Source: Lentimonas sp002292345
GTDB taxonomy: Bacteria > Verrucomicrobiota > Verrucomicrobiia > Opitutales > Coraliomargaritaceae
Assembly (NCBI GenBank): GCA_964187655.1
Contig: CAXLMP010000023.1
Location: 1-17,922 of the forward strand
Length of the DNA stretch: 17,922 nucleotides
Direction: 5' to 3'
How positions within the stretch are numbered: the first letter of the stretch is position 1; each line of letters starts with the position of its first letter. The notes beneath the pieces are model-generated. The model made no database searches. It was not told the origin of the DNA and saw nothing but the letters and a program-made list of their open reading frames with translations. The translations under genes were made by a program, and so were the position numbers. Shown here piece by piece: positions 11,699 through 17,922 of this stretch.

Positions 11699-12175
11699 TT
11701 GCCAAATAGAAGGTGGAAGGCTCAAATTGAGCACATATTCATGCATGAGGCTAAAAATACTGCGCGGGCAGTTGTTCGTATCGGTTATGATGGCCGTGTG
11801 CATAAGACGTTTAAGGGTCCGCAGGCTCGTGAGCGCTTCGAAAATGAAGTGCGAGTGTTGGATTTTTTGCAGAAACATGGTTGCGATTTTGTTCCCCAAA
11901 TAATTGATAAGCAGGACGATGGCATGTATTTGGTGACGAGTAACTGCGGTAAGCTCGTCGATCATGTGAGTGACGAAAAAAAGAAGCGAATTTTTTCGGA
12001 GCTTGAGCAATACGGCGTACGTCATGATGATGCAGAGGTACGTAATATCACCTATAATGCGCAGCTTGGCCGGTTTTGTGTAATTGATTTCGAGTTTGCG
12101 ACGATTTTGGAGCCCGGCTATCCGGCTTCGCCGAAGATGCAATCGAATCCAAATCGTGATGAGTGGAAAGCATAG
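11699..12175 (+). CDS. Minimal protein-kinase-like protein
   Basis: This 158-residue protein carries the core of a kinase-fold catalytic site. HDDAEVRNI at 109-117 aligns residue for residue with the HRDLKPENI catalytic loop (catalytic Asp111, metal-binding Asn116), and VIDFEFA at 128-134 matches the DFG region (Asp130). Lys36 in VHKTFKG and Glu50 in the following helix could form the ATP-anchoring Lys-Glu pair, and YLVTSNCG near 77-84 looks like the hinge. The loop Lys is replaced by Glu113, as expected of RIO/Bud32/APH-like atypical kinases rather than Hanks kinases. The chain ends about 26 residues after the DFE motif, so no normal activation segment or C-lobe exists. The start is uncertain: TTG at 11699 is the first possible start in frame; ATG at 11741 is an alternative that loses 14 residues. 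The stop lies 1 base before the PP2C gene, implying co-translation and a shared pathway. Confidence 0.72.
   Translation: MPNRRWKAQIEHIFMHEAKNTARAVVRIGYDGRVHKTFKGPQARERFENEVRVLDFLQKHGCDFVPQIIDKQDDGMYLVTSNCGKLVDHVSDEKKKRIFSELEQYGVRHDDAEVRNITYNAQLGRFCVIDFEFATILEPGYPASPKMQSNPNRDEWKA
11720..11748. promoter_or_regulatory. Two adjacent palindromes, candidate enhancer for the glnII sigma-54 promoter
   Basis: GCTCAA-A-TTGAGC (11720-11732) and TCATGCATGA (11739-11748) are both perfectly symmetric, with centres about 17 bases apart. They lie roughly 110-140 bases upstream of the predicted glnII transcription start, the usual distance for NtrC-type activator sites, but neither matches the classical NtrC consensus. 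They fall inside the 5' part of the kinase-like gene. This is inference from position and symmetry only. Confidence 0.3.
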
Positions 12176-12176
12176 T

Positions 12177-13010
12177 ATGGAAGAAAAGATAGCAGATTCG
12201 GCAGAAACAGTGCGATGGTTTGGCCAGACGGATGTTGGACGTTTCCGCAAGGACAACCAAGATTCTTTCCTATTGCTGGCGGTGGATGGCGAAGGCGTTA
12301 AGCGCCTCGGTAAATACGGCGAAGCGGATCTTAAAGCGAACGATTTCATTTTTGCCGTGAGTGATGGTATGGGCGGCGCCAAGGCCGGGGATTTTGCCAG
12401 TCGTATCGCAATTGATAAGATCGCTCGACTGATGCCGCAGAGTTTTCGCTCGGCGGCATCTGGCATCGAGATCGGCTTTCAGGATCTTTTGGGTGAGTTA
12501 TTTGATCAGATTCATGCTGAGCTCACGCATTTGGGATTCAGTTACGAAGAGTTGCAGGGTATGGGTGCGACCTTAAGTCTCTGTTGGGTGCGCCCAGGGT
12601 GGCTCTATTTCGCGCATGTGGGTGATAGTCGTATTTATCATTTGCCTGAGGCGGGTGGTATTAACCAAGTGAGCCACGATCACACGCATGTCGGATGGTT
12701 GCAGCGTGACGGAAAATTGACTGAAACGGCAGCGCGTAGCCATGCTGGGCGCAATGCGCTGCAACAAGTACTTGGCGGCAAGAACCAGAAGCTCAGTCCG
12801 CAGTTCGGAGCGATCGGCTACGAGTCCGGGGATCGTTTTTTAATTTGCTCCGATGGTTTGGTCGAAGGTCTATTTGACCGTGGAATGGAGCGGATCATTC
12901 GTAGTCCAGCGCCACATCTTAAAGGCACGCCAGCGGAGATGCTGGTGCATGAAGCGGTGCAGACTGATGGTAAAGATAATACCACTGCGGTCGTGTTTGA
13001 GATGGCGTAA
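12177..13010 (+). CDS. PP2C-family (PPM) serine/threonine protein phosphatase
   Basis: This 277-residue metal-dependent phosphatase removes phosphate from Ser/Thr of proteins. The PPM motifs appear in order: RKDNQDS at about 24-30, VSDGMGG with the metal-binding Asp near 62-68, GATLSLCW near 124-131, FAHVGDSRIY near 140-149, DRFLICSDGL near 220-229 with a second metal Asp, and GKDNTTAVV near the C-terminus with the last metal Asp. All key Asp residues are present and there is no membrane segment, so it is probably an active cytoplasmic enzyme. The ATG at 12177 is chosen because GGAAAG lies 7 bases ahead; an in-frame ATG at 12159 would add six residues and overlap the upstream gene. It follows the kinase-like gene by one base, suggesting the two act on the same phosphoproteins. 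Confidence 0.94.
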   Translation: MEEKIADSAETVRWFGQTDVGRFRKDNQDSFLLLAVDGEGVKRLGKYGEADLKANDFIFAVSDGMGGAKAGDFASRIAIDKIARLMPQSFRSAASGIEIGFQDLLGELFDQIHAELTHLGFSYEELQGMGATLSLCWVRPGWLYFAHVGDSRIYHLPEAGGINQVSHDHTHVGWLQRDGKLTETAARSHAGRNALQQVLGGKNQKLSPQFGAIGYESGDRFLICSDGLVEGLFDRGMERIIRSPAPHLKGTPAEMLVHEAVQTDGKDNTTAVVFEMA

Positions 13011-13012
13011 AG

Positions 13013-13038
13013 TGGCGCGCTCGCTTCGCCAATTTTTT
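13013..13038 (+). terminator. Probable terminator after the PP2C gene
   Basis: TGGCG (13013-13017) pairs with CGCCA (13027-13031) and is followed by six T (13033-13038), two bases after the PP2C stop. The stem is only 5 bp, so its strength is uncertain. It occupies nearly the whole 34-base convergent gap to the RND permease gene. Confidence 0.55.
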
Positions 13039-13044
13039 AAAAGC

Positions 13045-16000
13045 CTACGCGATCTCAATTCCCGTCGCACCGCTCTTTCGGTCTTTGGCGATGAGCATAT
13101 AGATCGACGGAAGAAAAAGTAGTGTAAACAGCGTTCCGATTGCCATGCCGCCAACCAGCACTAGGCCGATCGAGTTACGTGCTTCAGCACCTGCACCCGT
13201 GACCAGTGTCAGCGGGAAGTGGCCTGCTACGGTCGCCACGGTGGTCATTAAAATTGGGCGTAGGCGCACTTCGCTGGCTTCTTGAATCGCATCGAGCTTT
13301 GCTTTGCCTTCGCGCTGTAGTTGATTAGCGAATTCGACAATCAAAATTCCATTCTTCGCGACTAGGCCGACGAGTGTGACTAGGCCGACTTGTGAGTAAA
13401 TATTGAGCGTAGTCGTCCATCCATCCGTGAAGAATGAGACGTTGGGGCTCATCATTTTCAGAAAGGTGAAAATCAATGCGCCAAACATGGCCAGCGGCAC
13501 GGAGCCAAGAAGAATAATGAAGGGGTCGCGGAAGCTGTTGAATTGAGCGGCGAGGACCATGAAGATGAGCACCAGAGCGAGACAGAAAGCAGGCAGGAAT
13601 TTATTGCCCTCGGTGCGGAGTTGGCGTGACTCGCCGTCGTAATCGATTCGGTAGCCGTCGGGCAGGATCTCTGCGGCGGTGTCTTCGAGGAATTTGAGAC
13701 CTTCGTCCAGTGGACCCATATAAACTCCGCTCATCTTAACCGCGTTGAATTGTTGGAAGCGATTGAGCGAGCGTGGTTGCACGCTGTCTTCGAGTGTGGC
13801 GATGGTGCTCAGTTGAATGAGTTTGTCTTCTGGGCCTTTGATATAGATGTCTTGTAGCTGATCTGCATTGAGGCGGCCGGCGCGTCGAATTTGCGGAATG
13901 ACTTTATAGCTACGCCCATCGATGTTGAAGCGGTTGACGTAACCGCCGCCGACGAGCGAGCCGAGGTCGGCGCCGATGGCGCGTTGATCGAGGCCGAGTG
14001 AGCTGACCATATCATGGTCGATAACAAATTTGGTTTGTGGTTGGTCAATCTTGGTATCGATAATCGGTGGAAAGGCGAAGCGTCCACTTGCGATTGCTTT
14101 TGCGTGGATTTGCTCAACGAATTTTAAGATCTCTGAAGGCTCGGCAGTGGAGGCAACGATAAAGTCGATTGGAAAGTCGCTGCCGCCTGGTAGTGCGGCA
14201 GGGGTGACGGGGAAGATTCGAACTCCAGGAATCGCACCGAGTCCCATTTGAGCTTCCGGTATAATATCAAAGACGGTGCGTTCGCGCTCACTCCACGGAG
14301 CTAGAATCATGCCGCTGAAACCACCATTGGGGTAGGTGAGTTGGAAGCTGTAGCTGGTTTCAGGAAAACTAAAAAAAACTTCGTTAGCTTTTTCGGTGAA
14401 GCGTGAGGTTTCTTCGATAGCATAGTTGGCGGGCGCATCGACGATGCCAAAAATTACACCTTGATCTTCGGTCGGCGCGAGTTCCTTTGGCGAGAGCACG
14501 AACATCGGTAGGCACATCAGAGTGAGCACGCCCCAACAGCAGTAAATAACCCAACGAGTCTGTAGGCTAGTTCGTAAGATGCCGCCGTAAGATTTTCTCA
14601 AACGGTCAAAGCTATTGTTAATTAGCAGTGCAAGCCCAGTATGTTCGCCGCTCTTGAGCAGCTTGGATGAAATCATCGGACTTAAGGTGAGTGCCACGAT
14701 GGTTGATATGATCACAGCGCCACACAGCGTGAGCGCAAACTCGCGAAACAGTGATCCAGTGAGTCCGCCTTGGAAGGCGATCGGTAAATAAACTGCAACC
14801 AGCACGAGTGTGGTGGCAATGACCGGTCCGATCAGTTCGCGCACGCCGAGGAGTGCGGATTCGATCGGCTTCATGCCGGCTTCGAGGTGGCGTTCGATAT
14901 TTTCGACTACAATAATTGCATCGTCCACGACAATGCCAACTGAGAGCACGACGGCCAGTAATGTGAGCAAATTGATCGAGAAGCCGAACAACTGCATCAG
15001 AAAAACCGCGCCGATGAGTGAGATTGGGATGGTGATGATCGGCACTAGGACGGTGCGGATTCGACCCATAAAGCAGAAGATGACAATCATCACGATGATC
15101 AAGGTCTCGGTGAGTGTTTTGACTACTTCAAAGATCGACTCTTCGATATAGATGGTCGAGTCATAGCCGATGTTGGCTTCGATACCCTCGGGGAGTTCGC
15201 CTTTAATTACGTCGAGTTCGGTGCGCACGGCTTTGATCACGTCGACAGTGTTGGCGTTGGGCAGAACGTGCATGCCGATGAAGACCGCCTGCTTACCAGA
15301 GAAGCGTACCTCAGAGCTGTAGTCATCGCCGCCGAGTTCGACTTCGGCGATGTCTTTGATTCGCACAATTGTGTTACCCTGATTCAGGATTGCGAGTTGC
15401 TCAAATTCTTCGACAGAATTGAGGTCAGTATTGGTGGTCAGGTTTACGGTAACAAGGTTGCCCTTGGTCTGACCGACTGCGGATAAATAGTTATTGGAAG
15501 CAAGGGCTTCGCGAACCTGTGCGGGATAGATACCGAGCGCAGCCATGCGTGCTGGGTCGAGCCAGATACGCATCGCGAAGGTGCGCCCACCAAGAATTTC
15601 TGCTTCTTGCACGCCTTTAATCGATGTGAGGCGAGGTTGGATGACGCGTACTAGATAGTCGGTAATTTCGTTGGCTTCGAGTATGTCGGATACGAAGGAA
15701 AGGTAGGCGGAAGCACGTTCGCTTTCGGCAGATTCGACGCTGATGATTGGCACTTCCGCTTCGGGGGGCAGATCGCCGCGGACTTGGTCGACCTTTGAGC
15801 TGATTTCGGCGAGGGCTTTGGTCGAATCAAAGTTGAGTTCTAGTCGCACGGTGATGGTGGACATGCCAAGCAAACTTTGTGAGGCGATGTAATTGATGCC
15901 GTCCGCAGAGGCGACGGCTCGCTCCAGCGGGGTGGTGATGAAACCACGTACGAGATCTGCATCGGCACCAGTATAAACCGTCGTGATTGTGACCTTGGCG

Positions 16001-16131
16001 TTTTCGTTACGCGGGTATTGTCGGACCGTGAGCGAAGAAATCGCCTGCAGACCCGCAATCACGATTACCATGCTGATCACAATTGCGAGCACGGGGCGCT
16101 TGATGAATATATCGGTAAAAGCTGGCTTCAT
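13045..16131 (-). CDS. RND efflux pump permease (AcrB/HAE1 family)
   Basis: The protein is the inner-membrane, proton-driven component of a tripartite exporter of drugs or other amphiphilic compounds. At 1028 residues it has the standard length. The N-terminus FIKRPVLAIVISMVIVIAG is transmembrane segment 1, followed by the conserved QYP (38-40) and GADADLVRGFITTPLE of the first porter domain. Transmembrane segments follow at about 340-500, with the proton-relay pair Asp403-Asp404 in VGIVVDDAIIVVENIERH (AcrB D407/D408). The second half repeats the plan, with the relay Lys at about 926 in VGLVAKNGILIVEFANQ (AcrB K940). All relay residues are present, so it should be functional. It lies 41 bases downstream of the adaptor gene on the same strand and forms an operon with it. 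The substrate cannot be inferred. Confidence 0.95.
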   Translation of the reverse strand: MKPAFTDIFIKRPVLAIVISMVIVIAGLQAISSLTVRQYPRNENAKVTITTVYTGADADLVRGFITTPLERAVASADGINYIASQSLLGMSTITVRLELNFDSTKALAEISSKVDQVRGDLPPEAEVPIISVESAESERASAYLSFVSDILEANEITDYLVRVIQPRLTSIKGVQEAEILGGRTFAMRIWLDPARMAALGIYPAQVREALASNNYLSAVGQTKGNLVTVNLTTNTDLNSVEEFEQLAILNQGNTIVRIKDIAEVELGGDDYSSEVRFSGKQAVFIGMHVLPNANTVDVIKAVRTELDVIKGELPEGIEANIGYDSTIYIEESIFEVVKTLTETLIIVMIVIFCFMGRIRTVLVPIITIPISLIGAVFLMQLFGFSINLLTLLAVVLSVGIVVDDAIIVVENIERHLEAGMKPIESALLGVRELIGPVIATTLVLVAVYLPIAFQGGLTGSLFREFALTLCGAVIISTIVALTLSPMISSKLLKSGEHTGLALLINNSFDRLRKSYGGILRTSLQTRWVIYCCWGVLTLMCLPMFVLSPKELAPTEDQGVIFGIVDAPANYAIEETSRFTEKANEVFFSFPETSYSFQLTYPNGGFSGMILAPWSERERTVFDIIPEAQMGLGAIPGVRIFPVTPAALPGGSDFPIDFIVASTAEPSEILKFVEQIHAKAIASGRFAFPPIIDTKIDQPQTKFVIDHDMVSSLGLDQRAIGADLGSLVGGGYVNRFNIDGRSYKVIPQIRRAGRLNADQLQDIYIKGPEDKLIQLSTIATLEDSVQPRSLNRFQQFNAVKMSGVYMGPLDEGLKFLEDTAAEILPDGYRIDYDGESRQLRTEGNKFLPAFCLALVLIFMVLAAQFNSFRDPFIILLGSVPLAMFGALIFTFLKMMSPNVSFFTDGWTTTLNIYSQVGLVTLVGLVAKNGILIVEFANQLQREGKAKLDAIQEASEVRLRPILMTTVATVAGHFPLTLVTGAGAEARNSIGLVLVGGMAIGTLFTLLFLPSIYMLIAKDRKSGATGIEIA

Positions 16132-16172
16132 GGGTGACTCGAAATGTGTGGACGTTGCAACAACGAAGCCGA

Positions 16173-17312
16173 TTAAGAATTCTTCGGACTCGGTGCGAGT
16201 TCCGGGATGGGAGCCAAATCGTTACGAACAGTGATAGACATACCGTTGTTCAATTTGAAGGCGCCGGCCGAGACGATCTCGTCGCCTTCTTGGAGCCCTT
16301 CTAGTATGCTGACAAAATCACCTGTGCGCTTGCCGGTACGAATAAACGACTGCTTCACGATGGTCGTCTCTAGGCCAGAGACTTCGTCGGTGGCGGTGGT
16401 CACTTTAAAAATTGAATTTCCATACGGTGCATAGACAATCGAAGTGGCTGGAACGACCAGCACGTCATTTTTATTAGGTAAGATGACGGAGACTTTAACA
16501 AATAGGCCAGGGCGAAGCCGTTCATCTTCGTTTTCTAGTGTTCCTTGAAGTTTGACTGTACGAGTGACTGGGTCGATTTGCGGGCTAATTGCTGTGACAC
16601 TACCTTCGAATGTTTGTTCGGGATAGACGTCGCTTCGAAGTGTTATTTTCATGCCAGTAGCAACTCGAGCAATAGCCTTCTGGGGGAGCGTAAAGTTAAC
16701 GAACACCTGATCGTAGGATTGCAGGGTAACGATGGGAGAGCCCATTGAAAGGTACTGACCTAGGTTGATCTGACGTATGCCCACTCGACCGCTAAAAGGT
16801 GCGCGGATGGTTTTTCTCTCAATGATCGCTTCCAAGTTTTTCATCTCTGCGGTGGCCTTGTCAAAGTCCGCTTGTGCGCGATCCAACTGTGATTGAGCAA
16901 TCGAGTCTGTGCCGCGCAAGCGTTTGGCACGAACCAACTCAAGTTCTGCGAGGTGAGCGCTGGCCTTATTGGAGTCCAGTAGAGTTGATTCGACTGTGAC
17001 ATCCAGTTGAACTAGAACTGTGCCCGCTTCGACATGTTGACCGTTTTTAAAATTAATTGCACTCACCAAGCCTGCGACTTCTGCATCGAGACGCACGCCC
17101 TTGTCGGGCTCGATTGAGCCGATCGCTTGGACACTATCGATCCAAGATTGACGTTCGGTGATGAAGGTCGAAACACTTTCGGGGGTCGGGCCCATCAGTT
17201 TGCCAGCATCTGCCATCCCTTTGAATGAGAGCATCTTGGTGCCAATGAGGAACAAGAGGACGAGTGCGAGACCTCCAAATATGCAAATTCCAAAGATTTT
17301 TTTCTTAATCAT
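16173..17312 (-). CDS. RND efflux periplasmic adaptor (membrane fusion protein)
   Basis: This 379-residue adaptor would link the inner-membrane RND pump to an outer-membrane channel. It has one N-terminal membrane anchor (about residues 6-27) with no lipobox cysteine. The split lipoyl domain follows: GVRLDAEVAGLVSAINFKNG (72-90) and IRAPFSGRVGIRQINLGQYL (169-188). A short helical hairpin (about 105-165, rich in Ala, Leu, Glu and Lys) lies between them, then the beta-barrel (TGMKITLRSD, EGSVTAISPQIDPVTRTVKLQG) and the membrane-proximal domain (LRPGLFVKVSV, VVPATSIVY, EGLQEGDEIVSAGAFKL). It is the first gene of a two-gene operon with the permease. No outer-membrane factor (TolC-like) gene lies nearby, so a shared channel encoded elsewhere is likely. 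The ATG at 17312 has no clear Shine-Dalgarno sequence. Confidence 0.94.
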   Translation of the reverse strand: MIKKKIFGICIFGGLALVLLFLIGTKMLSFKGMADAGKLMGPTPESVSTFITERQSWIDSVQAIGSIEPDKGVRLDAEVAGLVSAINFKNGQHVEAGTVLVQLDVTVESTLLDSNKASAHLAELELVRAKRLRGTDSIAQSQLDRAQADFDKATAEMKNLEAIIERKTIRAPFSGRVGIRQINLGQYLSMGSPIVTLQSYDQVFVNFTLPQKAIARVATGMKITLRSDVYPEQTFEGSVTAISPQIDPVTRTVKLQGTLENEDERLRPGLFVKVSVILPNKNDVLVVPATSIVYAPYGNSIFKVTTATDEVSGLETTIVKQSFIRTGKRTGDFVSILEGLQEGDEIVSAGAFKLNNGMSITVRNDLAPIPELAPSPKNS

Positions 17313-17385
17313 GATACGCAGTTTCAGTGTGATACCGCTATTTGCAGCATTTTGTGACGTATTAGAAAGTCAATTTAGGGAAAGA

Positions 17386-17399
17386 CAAACACTTGTTTG
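17386..17399. promoter_or_regulatory. Palindrome upstream of the efflux operon, candidate operator
   Basis: CAAACA-CT-TGTTTG is a 14-mer with perfect 6-base arms, 74 bases before the adaptor start codon. A TTGACT element reading toward the operon lies just downstream (minus strand, about 17368-17373), although no good -10 box follows. Efflux operons are commonly repressed from such sites, but no regulator gene lies nearby in the window. Confidence 0.35.
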
Positions 17400-17465
17400 A
17401 ATTTTGCTTAAAACAGGTGCTTTTTTGGAAAAATGCAGAGGAAATGAGAAAATGAAAAAAACCGG

Positions 17466-17494
17466 TTGACGAGCACCGAACGCGAACACTTAAT
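17466..17494 (+). promoter_or_regulatory. Sigma-70 promoter of the tRNA-Phe gene
   Basis: The -35 box TTGACG (17466-17471), a 17-base spacer and the -10 box CTTAAT (17489-17494) are followed by a GC-rich stretch GCCGCC. That discriminator is typical of growth-rate-controlled stable-RNA promoters. The predicted start lies about 10 bases before the mature tRNA. Confidence 0.65.
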
Positions 17495-17511
17495 GCCGCC
17501 TTTCTAGGTGT

Positions 17512-17587
<76 letters not shown>

Positions 17588-17594
17588 CTTGAAT

Positions 17595-17629
17595 AAGCCC
17601 TTAAGTATTAATACTTAGGGGCTTTTTTT
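17595..17629 (+). terminator. Intrinsic terminator after tRNA-Phe
   Basis: Arms AAGCCCTTAAGTATT (17595-17609) and AATACTTAGGGGCTT (17610-17624) pair over 15 bp with a single G-U wobble. They are followed by a T-run to 17629. The structure starts 7 bases after the tRNA CCA end. Confidence 0.9.
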
Positions 17630-17691
17630 AAATACCAAAAGTAATCCTACCAACTGGGTTAAATCATTAAGGTGTTAACCAGCCAATGGGC

Positions 17692-17719
17692 AAAAAGATG
17701 CCGGCCATCAGCATGCCGG
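17692..17719 (-). terminator. Weak candidate terminator for the gene entering from the right
   Basis: On the minus strand CCGGC (17715-17719) and GCCGG (17701-17705) flank a 9-base loop, and CATC then TTTTT follow. The stem is short and the T-run is displaced by 4 bases. It lies about 110 bases past the stop of the possible partial gene at 17829-17922. Confidence 0.3.
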
Positions 17720-17734
17720 ACAGACTGCTGAGTT

Positions 17735-17806
17735 GTTGCCGATCCTATTGAAATTGAGGCGTTGAACGCAGGACTAATCTCAAACTTGATGAGCTGAGTC
17801 GGCAAC
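17735..17806. repeat. Spaced inverted repeat in the gap right of the tRNA
   Basis: GTTGCCGA (17735-17742) and TCGGCAAC (17799-17806) are perfect 8-base inverted arms 56 bases apart. Between them GCGTT-G-AACGC forms a further small palindrome. The stretch 17630-17828 otherwise shows no gene or recognisable RNA. Confidence 0.3.
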
Positions 17807-17828
17807 TATTTCTGGCAGAGAGCACGCC

Positions 17829-17922
17829 CTAGCGAGCGATTGTTTCTGATGCCTCATTGTAGAGGACGGTGTATAGCACGCCGAGTAGGTTTCTACGAGT
17901 CACGCGCTCTTTATCTTCGCGG
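17829..17922 (-). CDS. Possible C-terminal end of an unidentified gene
   Basis: An open minus-strand frame enters from the window edge and stops with TAG at 17829-17831. The 30 visible residues (REDKERVTRRNLLG, VLYTVLYNEASETIAR) are an amphipathic, helix-like mix with normal codon use. They are too few to identify a family and too few to exclude chance. Confidence 0.4.
   Translation of the reverse strand, partial: REDKERVTRRNLLGVLYTVLYNEASETIAR

Noticed and set aside
11625..11903. Plus-strand frame starting with ATG just before the kinase-like gene
   Set aside because: After the T7 run it diverges into a sequence without motifs, while the other frame carries the kinase motifs; kept only as a possible frameshift partner.
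11600..12466. Minus-strand open frame of 288 codons
   Set aside because: It covers the kinase-like gene and the start of PP2C on the other strand and resembles no family, whereas the plus-strand products show clear catalytic motifs.

Overview
The window is a gene-dense stretch of bacterial chromosome from a Gram-negative organism, as shown by an inner-membrane RND efflux pump with its periplasmic adaptor. It contains no insertion sequence, phage, CRISPR or toxin-antitoxin signature that I can see. Several genes suggest the PVC group, perhaps Verrucomicrobiota (Opitutae): a glutamine synthetase of the short eukaryote-like type II, a UDP-glucose dehydrogenase that reads like the animal enzyme, a FabV enoyl reductase and a long single-chain PurL. 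This placement is an inference from remembered family distributions; no search was run. Clear Shine-Dalgarno sequences are missing ahead of most genes.

Layout. Positions 1-2519 (minus) hold the first 839 codons of purL, cut by the window edge. After a 248-base divergent gap come three plus-strand metabolic genes: a Gfo/Idh/MocA oxidoreductase (2768-3802), ugd (4058-5422, followed by a terminator hairpin) and fabV (5574-6755). Facing them on the minus strand is a pair reading from 10289 down to 6855: an AddA-like helicase-nuclease with a TTG start and, 3 bases after its stop, a 62-residue Cys-rich CPXCG-type zinc-ribbon protein. Further upstream on the minus strand is glnII (10497-11522) with a strong intrinsic terminator. 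It also has a near-perfect sigma-54 -24/-12 promoter about 95 bases ahead of its start codon.

Divergent from glnII are two tightly spaced plus-strand genes: a very small protein-kinase-like protein (11699-12175) and a PP2C-type phosphatase (12177-13010). They look like a writer/eraser pair for protein phosphorylation. Convergent with them is a minus-strand operon for an RND efflux pump (adaptor 16173-17312, then permease 13045-16131), with no outer-membrane factor in view. The right end has a tRNA-Phe (GAA) with its own promoter and terminator, and then about 200 bases with only weak repeats. It ends with what may be the C-terminal end of another minus-strand gene.

The most promising items for follow-up are the minimal kinase plus PP2C pair, the sigma-54 promoter of the eukaryote-type glutamine synthetase (with palindromes placed where an enhancer would sit, inside the divergent kinase gene), and the AddA plus CPXCG pair without a neighbouring addB.
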